Origin: Marinobacter sp.
GTDB taxonomy: Bacteria > Pseudomonadota > Gammaproteobacteria > Pseudomonadales > Oleiphilaceae
NCBI RefSeq assembly: GCF_014859525.1
Contig: NZ_JACUUB010000002.1
Location: 1-64,000 of the forward strand
Reading direction: 5' to 3'
Length of the DNA: 64,000 nt
The notes below the pieces were generated by a model. That model saw only the letters and a program-made list of their open reading frames with translations. It did not search any database and was not told the DNA's origin. Of the stretch, positions 45,594-56,974 are shown piece by piece. Position numbers and translations under genes: made by a program. Position 1 is the stretch's first letter. Every line of letters starts with the position of its first letter.

Positions 45594-45821
45594 TTGCCGA
45601 TGTCACTGTCGAACCCGGTGGCTCGCTTGCAGACCCTTCAGGAAACTGTCCGTCACCAGCGTGCGCTGGATTTGCTCAGGCTCAGCACGCATATGGCCAT
45701 CGACGAAATCGCCAATCACCTGGGCTACAGCGACCCGTCCAATTTTGGTCGGGCCTTTCGCAAGTGGAAGGGTATATCACCCTCTGCCTGGCGCGGGCTA
45801 CTGCAAGATCGGGCAGATTAA
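45594..45821 (+). pseudogene. Remnant of an AraC-family regulator
   Basis: A 75-codon frame encodes only the second half of an AraC DNA-binding domain: VRHQRALDLLRLS, IDEIANHLGYSDPSNFGRAF and WKGISPSAWR. The first helix-turn-helix and the whole N-terminal sensor domain are missing. Just upstream in another frame a short stretch reads SVADV, as expected before the lost helix, which suggests a frameshift plus deletion. No ribosome binding site is evident. The frame ends three bases before the convergent speA stop. The former function is unknown; its ArgR/OruR-like second helix-turn-helix is the only clue. Confidence 0.75.
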
Positions 45822-45824
45822 AGG

Positions 45825-47735
<1,911 letters not shown>

Positions 47736-47874
47736 TATTGCTATCCTGTCAGGGAACCCGGGGCGGCCGGCAGGCCGGTAACAGGCTGCATTGTAGGAGT
47801 TGACCGGTGCCCCTACAATACGCCCCTTTCAAGATGTCCGGGCATGTTGCGGCGGCACACAGTGGGAGACAGAC

Positions 47875-48756
47875 ATGACAACATTGAACGAAGGCTGGTT
47901 TACCGAGGTATTCCAGGATCAGGGTACGGCTTTTTCGCTGCAGGTAAAGGCGAAGCTTCACGAGGAGCAGACCCCGTTCCAGAAGCTGGAAATATATGAA
48001 ACCGAGACCTTCGGTCACCTGATGGTCCTCGACGGTTGTGTCATGCTCACAACCCGAGACAACTTTCTGTATCACGAGATGATGACGCACCCGGCCTTGT
48101 TCACCCACAAAGACCCGAAAAAGGTGGTCATTGTCGGCGGGGGTGACTGCGGCACGCTGAAAGAAGTGCTGAAGCACCCGGGCGTAAACGAGGCCTGGCA
48201 GGTAGAAATCGACGAGCGGGTAACCCGTATGTCAGAAAAATACTTCCCCGAACTGTGCGAAGCCAACGACGACCCCCGCGCCAACTTCTTTTTTGGCGAC
48301 GGTATCCAGTGGATGCGGGAAGTCGAGCCCAACAGCGTGGACCTGATCATTATCGATAGCACTGATCCGGTTGGCCCGGCCGAAGGCCTGTTTGCCCTGG
48401 ACTTCTATCGGGATGCCATGGCTGCGCTTCGGGAGGGCGGTATTATTGTTCAGCAGAGCGAATCGCCGCTGCTGCACACCGAGACCATCATCAAAACGAT
48501 CCACCACGATATGCGTAAAGCTGGTTTCGGCCATGTACAGACGCTGCCATTCCCGCAGCCGGTCTACCCCACCGGCTGGTGGAGCTGCACCATGGCCAGT
48601 AAAACCAACCCGCTGAAGTATTTCCGGGAAGACGACGCCAATAACCGCCCGTTCGTAACCCGCTATTACAACGCTGGCGTTCATCACGGCGCACTGGCCA
48701 TGCCGCAGTTCATGGTCGATGCACTGGAGGATGAGATTCGTCCAGAAGAAGTCTGA
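47875..48756 (+). CDS. speE: Spermidine synthase (polyamine aminopropyltransferase)
   Basis: SpeE transfers an aminopropyl group from decarboxylated SAM to putrescine. The 293-residue protein has the nucleotide loop VVIVGGGDCGTLKEVL, the acidic LIIIDSTDPVGPAEGLF with the catalytic Asp, and QSESPLLH. The ATG at 47875 follows GGGAGAC; the open frame upstream is not used. A long palindromic terminator follows. It is divergent from speA, so the two steps of the pathway share a control region. Confidence 0.96.
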   Translation: MTTLNEGWFTEVFQDQGTAFSLQVKAKLHEEQTPFQKLEIYETETFGHLMVLDGCVMLTTRDNFLYHEMMTHPALFTHKDPKKVVIVGGGDCGTLKEVLKHPGVNEAWQVEIDERVTRMSEKYFPELCEANDDPRANFFFGDGIQWMREVEPNSVDLIIIDSTDPVGPAEGLFALDFYRDAMAALREGGIIVQQSESPLLHTETIIKTIHHDMRKAGFGHVQTLPFPQPVYPTGWWSCTMASKTNPLKYFREDDANNRPFVTRYYNAGVHHGALAMPQFMVDALEDEIRPEEV

Positions 48757-48848
48757 TCAGAAAATGGACAGCTCCTGAGGTTTGGCTAAATTAGACACGC
48801 TGACGACGCTTTGTATCAGGCTGCTGAATAACGTCGACCTCCCATAAA

Positions 48849-48880
48849 ACAAGAAGGGCGCCAATTGGCGCCCTTCTTGT
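48849..48880. terminator. Perfect 32-bp palindrome, bidirectional terminator
   Basis: ACAAGAAGGGCGCCAA is followed directly by its exact complement, so either strand can form a 14-16 pair hairpin with T-rich flank. It lies between the convergent speE and amtB genes, 93 bases after speE and 20 beyond the amtB stop, and should end both transcripts. Confidence 0.88.
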
Positions 48881-48899
48881 TTGCAGTGTTATGGCAATA

Positions 48900-50147
48900 T
48901 TACTGCTTGCCGCCACCAAACTCCGGATAGGCTTCCATACCGCATTCAGAGTAGTCCACACCTTCGTACTCGTCCTCTTCGGAAACCCGAATGCCCATGA
49001 CCGCCTTGAGGATGGCCCAGACGATCAAGCTGGCACCAAATACCCAGACGAAGATGGTCAGGGCGCCGATGATCTGGCCGCTGAAGCTGGAGTCGCCGTT
49101 GGTGATCGGCACCAGCAGCAGGCCGAGCAGACCGCAAACACCGTGAACAGAGATGGCACCAACGGGGTCGTCAATGCGCAGCTTGTCCAAAGTGACGATG
49201 CTGAAGACCACCAGCAGACCGCCAAACGCACCGAAAATGGTCGCCAACAGCGGAGTAGGTGTGTCCGGACCGGCAGTGATTGTTACCAGGCCAGCCAGCG
49301 AGCCGTTCAACAGCATGGTCAGATCGGCTTTGCCGAACATGAGACGGGCAAGAATCAGGGCTGCCAGACCGCCACCAGCTGCTGCCGCGTTGGTGTTCAT
49401 GAAAACAATGGCGACGTCGTTAGCGGATTCTGCGCTCGCAGTAGCCAGGACTGAGCCACCATTGAAGCCGAACCAGCCCATCCACAGGATGAACGTACCC
49501 AGTGTGGCCAGCGGCAGGTTAGCACCAGGGATGGCGCGAATTTCACCATTCGGACCGTATTTACCTTTACGGGCGCCCAGCAACAGAACACCCGCCAAAG
49601 CGGCTGCTGCGCCAGCCATGTGAACGATGCCAGAACCCGCAAAGTCGCTAAATCCAAGATCGCCGAGGTTGTAAAGGCCGAAGACGTCCGCCTCGCCCCA
49701 GGTCCATGCGCCTTCCATCGGGTAGATGAAACCGGTCATGACCACCGCGAAGACCAGGAATGCCCACAGCTTCATGCGCTCAGCGACGGCACCGGATACG
49801 ATGGACATGGCAGTGGCTACGAACACAACCTGGAAGAAGAAGTCCGCGGATGGGGCGTAGGTTGCTTCAGCCTCATACACAAAGCCTTCTTCAACACCCA
49901 TGTCAGTGATGCCGCTGAGGAAGATACCGCCGCCATACATGATGGCGTAGCCGCAGATCATGTACATGGTGCAGGCAACCGCGTACAGGGCGACGTTTTT
50001 GGTCAGAATTTCAGTAGTGTTTTTGGAGCGTACAAGGCCGGATTCGAGCATGGCAAAGCCAGCTGCCATCCACATGACCAATGCGCCACAAACGAGGAAA
50101 TAGAATGTGTCTAGTGCAAACTGTATCTCAAAGACAGTGCTTTCCAT
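48900..50147 (-). CDS. amtB: Ammonium transporter
   Basis: AmtB conducts ammonium across the inner membrane and is blocked by GlnK when nitrogen is plentiful. The 415-residue protein has about eleven membrane helices, the N-terminal AAGFAMLESGLVRSKN, the GSGIVHMAGAAAAL segment with the first pore His, and the second pore His in ISVHGVCGLLG. The start at 50147 is preceded by GGAGG; seven upstream codons are excluded. It lies about 70 bases after glnK, and both are served by the sigma-54 promoter upstream of glnK. Confidence 0.97.
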   Translation of the reverse strand: MESTVFEIQFALDTFYFLVCGALVMWMAAGFAMLESGLVRSKNTTEILTKNVALYAVACTMYMICGYAIMYGGGIFLSGITDMGVEEGFVYEAEATYAPSADFFFQVVFVATAMSIVSGAVAERMKLWAFLVFAVVMTGFIYPMEGAWTWGEADVFGLYNLGDLGFSDFAGSGIVHMAGAAAALAGVLLLGARKGKYGPNGEIRAIPGANLPLATLGTFILWMGWFGFNGGSVLATASAESANDVAIVFMNTNAAAAGGGLAALILARLMFGKADLTMLLNGSLAGLVTITAGPDTPTPLLATIFGAFGGLLVVFSIVTLDKLRIDDPVGAISVHGVCGLLGLLLVPITNGDSSFSGQIIGALTIFVWVFGASLIVWAILKAVMGIRVSEEDEYEGVDYSECGMEAYPEFGGGKQ

Positions 50148-50218
50148 AGGAGGCCCTCCGCACAAGGCTCTTAGGTTATAAGTTTTTTGCGTTGGCTAGT
50201 TGCCAGGTCAGTCCGGTG

Positions 50219-50638
<420 letters not shown>

Positions 50639-50668
50639 TCAATTGTGCGGATTGCGTACGAGAGCTAT

Positions 50669-50684
50669 AGCATCGGGTGTGCCA
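50669..50684 (-). promoter_or_regulatory. Sigma-54 promoter of glnK-amtB
   Basis: On the minus strand TGGCACACCCGATGCT carries the invariant GG and GC of -24/-12 promoters with exactly ten bases between them, and TGGCAC is a perfect -24 block. It lies about 110 bases before the glnK start codon. Confidence 0.85.
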
Positions 50685-50725
50685 ACGCAAAAAAATATAA
50701 CAGAAACAATAATATAGGTATTGCT

Positions 50726-50742
50726 TGCGCCAGAGTAGCGCA
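50726..50742 (-). promoter_or_regulatory. NtrC binding site, promoter-proximal
   Basis: A 17-base site of dyad form, GCGC then six bases then GGCGC on the minus strand, is about 42 bases upstream of the -24 element. It keeps the geometry of the distal site but with GCGC in place of GCAC, so it is probably the weaker of the two. Confidence 0.6.
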
Positions 50743-50748
50743 ATTACC

Positions 50749-50765
50749 TGCACCAATGTAGTGCG
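50749..50765 (-). promoter_or_regulatory. NtrC binding site, promoter-distal
   Basis: GCAC, six bases, then GGTGC on the minus strand match the NtrC consensus with the spacing of the strong glnA enhancer sites of Escherichia coli. Its centre is six bases beyond the end of the proximal site, about two turns of DNA from its centre, suiting cooperative binding. Confidence 0.75.
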
Positions 50766-50942
50766 TAGTGCCCGCCATTGTCTCAAAACAGCGCACTGCC
50801 GGTGTCTCTGGCCGCCACTATTATAATGCCGACGGGGTACAGTATGGCAGGGGCAGCGGTGTGATACACTCCCGTGAGCATCGTAAGCGGCATGGCCAAT
50901 GGTCTGATATTGCCGGGAAACTGATTATTGAAGAGGTGTCGC

Positions 50943-51194
50943 ATGAAAGGCCCACAAGATTTTTTTGCTCAGTTGCAGGGTCAGTTTGGCCAGTTTGTTC
51001 CGGATATGGCGCGAGCTGCGAAAGACGATTTTGAGGCTCAGGCTCGGGCAACCGTGATGACCGTTCTGTCAAAGCTGGAGCTGGTTACCCGTGAAGAATT
51101 CGACGCCCAGCAAGCGGTATTGATGAAAACCCGTGAAAAGGTCGAAGCACTCGAAAAGCGCGTTGCCGATCTGGAGAAGCGGATCCAGTCGTGA
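50943..51194 (+). CDS. ubiK: Ubiquinone biosynthesis accessory factor UbiK
   Basis: This is an 83-residue protein of the BMFP/YqiC family. Its N-terminal amphipathic half (FFAQLQGQFGQFVPDMARA) binds membranes, and the C-terminal half (KVEALEKRVADLEKRIQS) is a coiled coil for trimerisation. UbiK works with UbiJ in the late, aerobic ubiquinone pathway. AGAGG precedes the ATG at 50943; an in-frame ATG five codons earlier lacks a site. It is divergent from glnK and followed by comM. Confidence 0.92.
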   Translation: MKGPQDFFAQLQGQFGQFVPDMARAAKDDFEAQARATVMTVLSKLELVTREEFDAQQAVLMKTREKVEALEKRVADLEKRIQS

Positions 51195-51265
51195 TTTGCT
51201 GATTGAGCCCGAGCGCAGGATGCGCATTTGGGCCTCGAATTTAAACATTGCCAAGGAAGGTTGTC

Positions 51266-52798
51266 ATGCTTGCTGTTGTCCATTCCCGCGCCATTATTGG
51301 CGTTTCTGCTCCTGCGGTTACCGTCGAGGTGCACCTGTCCGGTGGATTGCCTGCGCTTTCGATTGTTGGCTTGCCTGAAACCGGTGTACGGGAGAGCAAA
51401 GACCGGGTGCGCAGTGCGCTGCTGAATGCCGGCTTCGAGTTCCCTGCTCGCCGAATTACCATCAACCTGGCTCCAGCCGACTTGCCTAAAGAGGGCGGTC
51501 GTTTCGATTTGCCCATTGCCCTTGGCATTCTGGCTGCCTCTGGCCAGATTGCAGGCGAGAGCCTCAAAGACCTCGAGTTTATCGGTGAGCTTTCTCTGGA
51601 TGGCGCGCTACGACCTCTCAAAGGCGTATTGCCAGCGGTGTTAGCGGCGCGTGAGGCAGGGCGATCGCTTGTGCTGCCCCAAGACAACGCCGAAGAGGCC
51701 GCTCTGGCCAGTAATGGCGACGTGTTGGCGGCCAGCCACATTCTGATGGTGTGTGAGCATCTGGCGGGTCGGGCCCGGCTGGTGCCGCTTGGGCGTGGCG
51801 ATTCCGGCGCTGACGCCGGCGCCGCTGCCGATGCAGCGGATCTGGCCGATGTGCGGGGCCAGCAGGTGCCACGCAGGGCGTTGGAGGTAGCCGCCGCCGG
51901 CGCGCATAACCTGTTGTTTTTTGGACCTCCGGGAACGGGGAAAAGCATGTTGGCCGGCCGGCTGCCGGGCATTCTGCCCGCCCTCGACGACGCGTCAGCC
52001 ATGGAGGTGGCCAGCGTACATTCTGTAGCCGGATTGCCCCTCAAGGCGGGTGGCTGGCGCCAGCCGCCGTTCCGGGCGCCCCACCATACTGCCTCTGCGG
52101 TAGCGCTGGTGGGTGGCGGTAGCAGTCCACGACCAGGAGAAATCTCGTTGGCTCACCGTGGGGTTCTGTTTCTGGATGAGTTGCCGGAGTTTGAGCGCCG
52201 GGTTCTGGAGGTGTTGCGAGAGCCTATGGAAACCGGCGAAATCGCCATCAGTCGTGCCGCTCGCCAGGTCACCTTTCCCGCACGGTTTCAGGTGGTTGCC
52301 GCGATGAATCCCTGCCCGTGCGGCTACAGTGGCCATCCGACGATTGAGTGTCAGTGTACACCGCCGCAGATTATGCGCTATCGATCGAAAATTTCCGGCC
52401 CCTTGCTGGACCGCTTTGATCTTCATGTTGAGGTGCCCGTTCAGTCAGGGAAGGTGCTGTTGGGCTCCGGCGAGGCGGGCGAATCAAGCGCTTGTGTCAG
52501 GGAGCGGGTGCTTCAGGCCAGGGCCCTGCAAGAACAGCGGGGTGCTCTTAATGCGGGGCTGGCGGGTCGAGCGCTTGATCGTGCCTGCCGCCTGGATGCC
52601 GACAGCGAGCGGTTGTTATCCAGTGCCATGGAAAAGCTGGGCTTGTCTGCCCGGGCCTTGCATCGGATTTTGCGGGTAGCCCGAACCCTGGCCGATCTGG
52701 AGGGCCAGGCGGAGCTTTCGCGCAAGCACCTGATTGAGGCGCTGGGCTATCGGCAGCTGGATCGTCAACATGGGCACAGCTCGGTTGTCTCCTCCTGA
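51266..52798 (+). CDS. comM: ComM/YifB family Mg-chelatase-like ATPase
   Basis: ComM is a hexameric helicase that promotes branch migration during natural transformation. The 510-residue protein has the N-terminal VEVHLSGGLPALSIVGLP domain, Walker A GPPGTGKSML, LFLDELPEFERRVLEVLREP (Walker B), a zinc-like loop CPCGYSGHPTIECQC and a C-terminal Mg_chelatase_C domain. AAGGAAGG lies about five bases before the ATG. Presence of comM alone does not prove competence, but the window also contains pilT/pilU. Confidence 0.95.
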   Translation: MLAVVHSRAIIGVSAPAVTVEVHLSGGLPALSIVGLPETGVRESKDRVRSALLNAGFEFPARRITINLAPADLPKEGGRFDLPIALGILAASGQIAGESLKDLEFIGELSLDGALRPLKGVLPAVLAAREAGRSLVLPQDNAEEAALASNGDVLAASHILMVCEHLAGRARLVPLGRGDSGADAGAAADAADLADVRGQQVPRRALEVAAAGAHNLLFFGPPGTGKSMLAGRLPGILPALDDASAMEVASVHSVAGLPLKAGGWRQPPFRAPHHTASAVALVGGGSSPRPGEISLAHRGVLFLDELPEFERRVLEVLREPMETGEIAISRAARQVTFPARFQVVAAMNPCPCGYSGHPTIECQCTPPQIMRYRSKISGPLLDRFDLHVEVPVQSGKVLLGSGEAGESSACVRERVLQARALQEQRGALNAGLAGRALDRACRLDADSERLLSSAMEKLGLSARALHRILRVARTLADLEGQAELSRKHLIEALGYRQLDRQHGHSSVVSS

Positions 52799-52870
52799 GC
52801 CGGCAGACTCTGGTAAACTGATGGGTAAATTTCCGATAATCAGATCCATACCGACGGTTGAGGATGACAG

Positions 52871-53596
52871 ATGACAGACCAGAACGAGACCCCCGACGCC
52901 TCCGGAGATAATCCGGTCACGACCCGCCGCGGAGTGCGTAGTTTTGTGCTGCGCCAGGGCCGGATGACCGAAGGCCAGAAAAAAGCCTACGAACGTAGCT
53001 GGTCTAAATACGGACTGAGCCGGGAAAATGGAATGATAGATCCCCGGGAGGTATTTGGCCGGGACAACATGCTGAACCTGGAGATTGGTTTTGGCATGGG
53101 CAGGTCGCTGGCAGACATGGCCGAAGCTGCCCCGGAACAGGATTTTATTGGTGTTGAGGTGCACTTGCCCGGTGTCGGGGCTCTGCTGAAGGATGTGGAA
53201 GACCGGGGACTGGAGAACGTCCGTGTATACAGTATTGATGCCAATGACGTCATTGATCTGTGCCTGCCGGATGCCAGCCTGGATCGGGTGATGGTGTTCT
53301 TCCCGGATCCCTGGCACAAAAAGAAACATAACAAGCGGCGCTTGATCCAGCATGAATTTGTTCAGCGAATCCGCCACAAATTACGGGTAGGTGGCATTCT
53401 TCACCTGGCAACGGATTGGGAGAATTACGCGGAACATATGATGGAAGTAATGGCGGATTCTGAGGGCTTTGCCAACACTCAGGAAGAGGGTGGCTTTTCA
53501 CCGCGCCCGGATGATCGCCCGGTCACCAAGTTTGAAAAGCGTGGCGAAAAACTGGGGCATGGTGTTTGGGATTTGCTGTTCTACCGGACCAATTAA
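52871..53596 (+). CDS. trmB: tRNA (guanine-N7-)-methyltransferase
   Basis: TrmB methylates G46 of tRNA. The 241-residue protein has the SAM-binding loop [29 protein letters not shown] and the tRNA-site stretch [16 protein letters not shown], and ends with the usual KFEKRG segment. The first 35 residues are polar and variable. It follows comM by about 70 bases and converges with an unknown membrane protein gene. Confidence 0.96.
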   Translation: MTDQNETPDASGDNPVTTRRGVRSFVLRQGRMTEGQKKAYERSWSKYGLSRENGMIDPREVFGRDNMLNLEIGFGMGRSLADMAEAAPEQDFIGVEVHLPGVGALLKDVEDRGLENVRVYSIDANDVIDLCLPDASLDRVMVFFPDPWHKKKHNKRRLIQHEFVQRIRHKLRVGGILHLATDWENYAEHMMEVMADSEGFANTQEEGGFSPRPDDRPVTKFEKRGEKLGHGVWDLLFYRTN

Positions 53597-53617
53597 CGCC
53601 CTGCCAGAGCTCCCCGC

Positions 53618-54169
53618 TCAGGATGAATGACTGAGGGGGTGCCGCCTGGCGGCCCGGATGATCACCAGCCCTGCTATGCCCAGCACAATCCCGGTAAACT
53701 TGATCAGGGCCAGTATGGTGGCCGTCATGCTCATGGAGTCGGTTGGCGGGCTCAGGTTATTCAGCAAGACAATGTTTTCTGCCACATCGCTCACGCCAGC
53801 AATCACGAACAGCAATCGCACCCAGCGCGCAACCATGCGCTCCCTGATGCCCGGCCGGTCCCGCGTTAAGTGCCGTGTCAGCTGCAGCAAAGCAGCCAGA
53901 TAGGCCAGGATAAATACAAAGTCCAGCCACAGGGACAGTTGTACCCACATCAGTTTGCCGTCTCGCCAGCTCCGGATAATGGCATACGATTGCTCGGCAG
54001 TGCCTGCCAGCTGAAAGCTCACAATACCCTGCGGGGCTGACCCGGTTTTCAGAGGCTGGTTGATCGCCATAAGCACCAGGAACAGCGTCACGGCAACTGC
54101 AATGGAGATTTTTATTGACCGCCGCATAGCTCGGGGTTGGGGGTCAGAAGAGTGCTGAGTGGTGTCCAT
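53618..54169 (-). CDS. Hypothetical membrane protein coupled to hemW
   Basis: The product has 183 residues with about four predicted membrane segments (ISIAVAVTLFLVLMAI; LWLDFVFILAYLAALLQL; LLFVIAGVSDVAENIVLL; ALIKFTGIVLGIAGLVII) and a periplasmic loop after the first. I do not recognise a family. Its ATG overlaps the hemW stop by one base (TGATG), so it is translated by re-initiation after hemW and is the last of a six-gene operon. A functional link to heme or redox chemistry is possible but only inferred from position. Confidence 0.8.
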   Translation of the reverse strand: MDTTQHSSDPQPRAMRRSIKISIAVAVTLFLVLMAINQPLKTGSAPQGIVSFQLAGTAEQSYAIIRSWRDGKLMWVQLSLWLDFVFILAYLAALLQLTRHLTRDRPGIRERMVARWVRLLFVIAGVSDVAENIVLLNNLSPPTDSMSMTATILALIKFTGIVLGIAGLVIIRAARRHPLSHSS

Positions 54170-55317
54170 CAGAGAAAATATTCCAGCAAGCTGTTCAGGT
54201 AACGCTGCCCATGTTCCGTCGCCTGAATGCGATCGGCGGTCAGCAGTTGTTGTTTTCGTAGATGGTCAAGTTGTACCGCAACAGACGACAAGGGTAAACC
54301 TGTACGAGCAAAATACACATCCTCCGTGACCCCCTGTTTTAGCCGTAACGCGTTCATCATAAATTCCAGCGCCCGGTCCTCGGGTTCGATGGCTTCGCTG
54401 CCGGCGGTTCGGGAACCAATGCGGTTCAGGTAGGCGTCTGGCTGTCGGGTTTTCCAGTAACGCAGAATACGACCGTCGGCCAGGCTAACCTTGCCATGGC
54501 CGCCCGCACCCAAGGCCAGATAGTCGCCGAACGTCCAATAGTTCAGATTGTGGCGGCTCTCTGATCCCGGCCGGCTCCAGGCTGATACCTCGTAATCGGT
54601 GAACCCTGCCTCGTGTAGTAAGGCAGCGCCCTGCTGGTAGATATCCCAAAGCCGATCATCATTCGGCAGCTCCGGTGGGCGCGAGAAAAATTCGGTATTC
54701 GGCTCAATGGTTAACTGGTACCAGGACAGGTGGGTGGGCTGATGGGCGAGCGCCGCACGCAGGTCGGTTAAAGCCTGCTCTGGCGTCTGGCCAGGCAATC
54801 CATGCATAAGGTCAATGTTGACGTTATCAAAACCGGCCGATCGGGCAGTCGCAATCGCCTGATGTGCCATGGTCTGATCGTGAATCCGGCCAAGCGCCTT
54901 GAGATGTTCGGGTTGAAAGCTTTGTACTCCGATCGACAAGCGATTGATGCCCGCCTCGCGAAAGTGCTCGAAACGACCGGCTTCGAGTGTGCCGGGGTTG
55001 GCCTCGAGTGTGATCTCGGCGTCTGCTGAAAAGGTCAGCCGCTGGCGCAGTCTCTTAAACAGTGTCTGATAAAACTCTCCACTCATGAGCGAGGGCGTTC
55101 CGCCACCAATAAACACGCTTTCGATGGAGCGGGCCCGAACAAACTGGAGGTCCTGGTCCAGGTCTTCCAGAATCGCGTCGAGATAGGAGGTTTCCGGAAT
55201 CGCACCCTGAAGGGCGTGGGAGTTAAAGTCGCAATAGGGGCACTTGCGAACGCACCAGGGTACATGGATGTAGAGGCTCAGTGGCGGAGAGACCACCGCA
55301 GGCGCAGTGGCTGTCAT
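54169..55317 (-). CDS. hemW: Heme chaperone HemW (radical SAM)
   Basis: HemW is a radical-SAM-family heme chaperone related to, but distinct from, coproporphyrinogen dehydrogenase HemN. The 382-residue protein has the cluster motif CVRKCPYCDFNSH (Cys-x3-Cys-x2-Cys), the VFIGGGTPSLM loop and a C-terminal HemN_C-like winged domain. HemW proteins keep the CxxxCxxC spacing plus a following Phe but lack the second Cys of HemN's CxxxCxxCxC; here the next residues are DF, as expected for HemW. It lies four bases after rdgB. Confidence 0.94.
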   Translation of the reverse strand: MTATAPAVVSPPLSLYIHVPWCVRKCPYCDFNSHALQGAIPETSYLDAILEDLDQDLQFVRARSIESVFIGGGTPSLMSGEFYQTLFKRLRQRLTFSADAEITLEANPGTLEAGRFEHFREAGINRLSIGVQSFQPEHLKALGRIHDQTMAHQAIATARSAGFDNVNIDLMHGLPGQTPEQALTDLRAALAHQPTHLSWYQLTIEPNTEFFSRPPELPNDDRLWDIYQQGAALLHEAGFTDYEVSAWSRPGSESRHNLNYWTFGDYLALGAGGHGKVSLADGRILRYWKTRQPDAYLNRIGSRTAGSEAIEPEDRALEFMMNALRLKQGVTEDVYFARTGLPLSSVAVQLDHLRKQQLLTADRIQATEHGQRYLNSLLEYFL

Positions 55318-55321
55318 GCCG

Positions 55322-55933
55322 TCAGGTCTCCGTCTGAAGCTGAGCCAGCAGGCTGGCCAAGGCCCGGCCGCGATGGCTGATGCTGCCCTTTTGCTGGCGG
55401 GTCAACTCGGCGGCACTGCAGTTGTGTTCCGGTGCCAGAAACACCGGGTCGTAGCCGAAGCCGCCGTCGCCCCGGGGACTGGTCAGAATTTGCCCCGGCC
55501 AGCGGCCATGGCAAATGATCGGTGTCGGGTCATCGGCGTGCCGCAGGTAGACCAGCACGCAGTGGAACTGCGCACTGCGCTGGCCTTCGGGCACCTGCTG
55601 CATGGCGGTCAACAGAGCTTGAACGTTGTCGGCATCGGTGGCGTTGTCGCCGGCATAGCGGGCTGAGCGGACGCCGGGCTGGCCATTCAGCGCATCCACA
55701 GACAGCCCGCTGTCATCTGCCAGCGCCGGCAGCCCCGTGACTCTCGCAGCGTGGCGAGCCTTGAGGATGGCATTTTCAACAAAGGTAACGGCGGGCTCTT
55801 CAGCTTCGCTGACGCCCAGTTCGCCTTGCGCCACCGGTTGCAGGCCCAAGGGGCTGAGCAAGTCGCTCAGCTCGGTGATCTTGCCTTTGTTGTTGCTGGC
55901 GATGACGAGTGTCTGGTTCATGGCGTTAGTCAT
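55322..55933 (-). CDS. rdgB: dITP/XTP pyrophosphatase
   Basis: RdgB removes deaminated purine nucleoside triphosphates such as dITP and XTP from the pool. The 203-residue product has [13 protein letters not shown] at the substrate site, [26 protein letters not shown] and GFGYDPVF, all hallmarks of the Ham1/RdgB fold. Two starts are possible: ATG at 55933, overlapping the DUF4426 gene by eight bases, or ATG at 55921; neither has a strong ribosome site, which fits coupled translation. Confidence 0.95.
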   Translation of the reverse strand: MTNAMNQTLVIASNNKGKITELSDLLSPLGLQPVAQGELGVSEAEEPAVTFVENAILKARHAARVTGLPALADDSGLSVDALNGQPGVRSARYAGDNATDADNVQALLTAMQQVPEGQRSAQFHCVLVYLRHADDPTPIICHGRWPGQILTSPRGDGGFGYDPVFLAPEHNCSAAELTRQQKGSISHRGRALASLLAQLQTET

Positions 55934-56372
55934 TAAACAGGGTGTGTGAAAAGCGAACCTGAAGATCGCGATTATGGCCGCTGGGGCGGGCTTTTATATT
56001 AAAGGTCATCAGATCGCCGGGGCGATGCTGGTACTGGGCAATGAAATAAACGGAGTCGCCTTCCTGGATACGGCGGAACGCCAGAAAGTTCACTTGTTGA
56101 ATATCGTTGGCAACCTGGCCTTCCATTTGCCCGCCAACGGTGCGAATCTGGCCGTGTTCACCTTCGGTCATGATGGAGATGTTGATGGTCCCTATGCTCC
56201 GGCTGCGCTGGAGGTTGTTGTCTCTGGCAACCTCAGGGGTCAGGAACGTACTGGGAAAGACACTCCAGTGTACTTGATATTCGCCAAAATCTTCCTGGCC
56301 AGCATGAGCCTGGGCCAGCATGAAAATTCCAAAGGTCAGGATCAAAAACCGTGTTATGAGGTGAGTGATCAT
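55926..56372 (-). CDS. DUF4426 family secreted protein
   Basis: This is a 148-residue protein with a signal peptide ([16 protein letters not shown]) and a mature domain of mainly beta character: [18 protein letters not shown], then [10 protein letters not shown] and [11 protein letters not shown]. The combination and its place between metW and rdgB are typical of DUF4426 in pseudomonads and relatives. Function is unknown. The ATG at 56372 has GGGAG about eight bases upstream and overlaps the metW stop by four bases. Confidence 0.88.
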   Translation of the reverse strand: MITHLITRFLILTFGIFMLAQAHAGQEDFGEYQVHWSVFPSTFLTPEVARDNNLQRSRSIGTINISIMTEGEHGQIRTVGGQMEGQVANDIQQVNFLAFRRIQEGDSVYFIAQYQHRPGDLMTFNIKARPSGHNRDLQVRFSHTLFND

Positions 56373-56974
56373 TTTGATTGCTCCCGTGTGATGCGATAGA
56401 TAGCGATTTCCCCCAGCAAATTGGGCCACAGTCGAGCCAGCCAGCTGTTCTGGTGCTGACCGTCTACCACCCTCCGGCTTTTAACCTGAATACCTTTTTG
56501 CCGGCACAGGGCCTCAAAATCCTTAAAGGTACACAACCGGATGTTGGGGGTGTTGTACCATTTATACGGAAGTGCGTCGGATTCGGGCATACGGCCTTTC
56601 AGGGTCAGTCCCCAACGTAAGCGCCAATGGGCAAAGTTGGGAAAGGTGACAATGCCCTCGCGACCGACCCGAAGCATTTCTTCAATCACTTTATCCGGAC
56701 GACGAACGGCTTGCAGGGCTTGGGTCATCAGGACAACGTCGAACATGCCATCGTCAAAGTTGTCCAGACCCTGGGTGTCCAGGTTCTGTTCGATAACGCT
56801 GACGCCGCGGCTCATGCAGGTGGTGATGTGGTCCGGGTTAATCTCCAGACCGAAGCCCGTGGCCCCGCGTTCCCGCTGCAGAAAATCGAGTAGCGTGCCA
56901 TTACCACAACCCAGATCCAGAACGTGATCGCCGGGTTGGACCCACTGCTGAATGATCTGAAGATCCGGTCTCAT
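56369..56974 (-). CDS. metW: Methionine biosynthesis protein MetW
   Basis: MetW is a SAM-dependent-methyltransferase fold protein needed for full MetX activity in some proteobacteria. The 201-residue protein shows [16 protein letters not shown] and [17 protein letters not shown]. It overlaps metX by four bases (ATGA), the usual tandem. Its catalytic activity, if any, is not settled; an activator role for MetX is known from related bacteria. Confidence 0.93.
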   Translation of the reverse strand: MRPDLQIIQQWVQPGDHVLDLGCGNGTLLDFLQRERGATGFGLEINPDHITTCMSRGVSVIEQNLDTQGLDNFDDGMFDVVLMTQALQAVRRPDKVIEEMLRVGREGIVTFPNFAHWRLRWGLTLKGRMPESDALPYKWYNTPNIRLCTFKDFEALCRQKGIQVKSRRVVDGQHQNSWLARLWPNLLGEIAIYRITREQSK

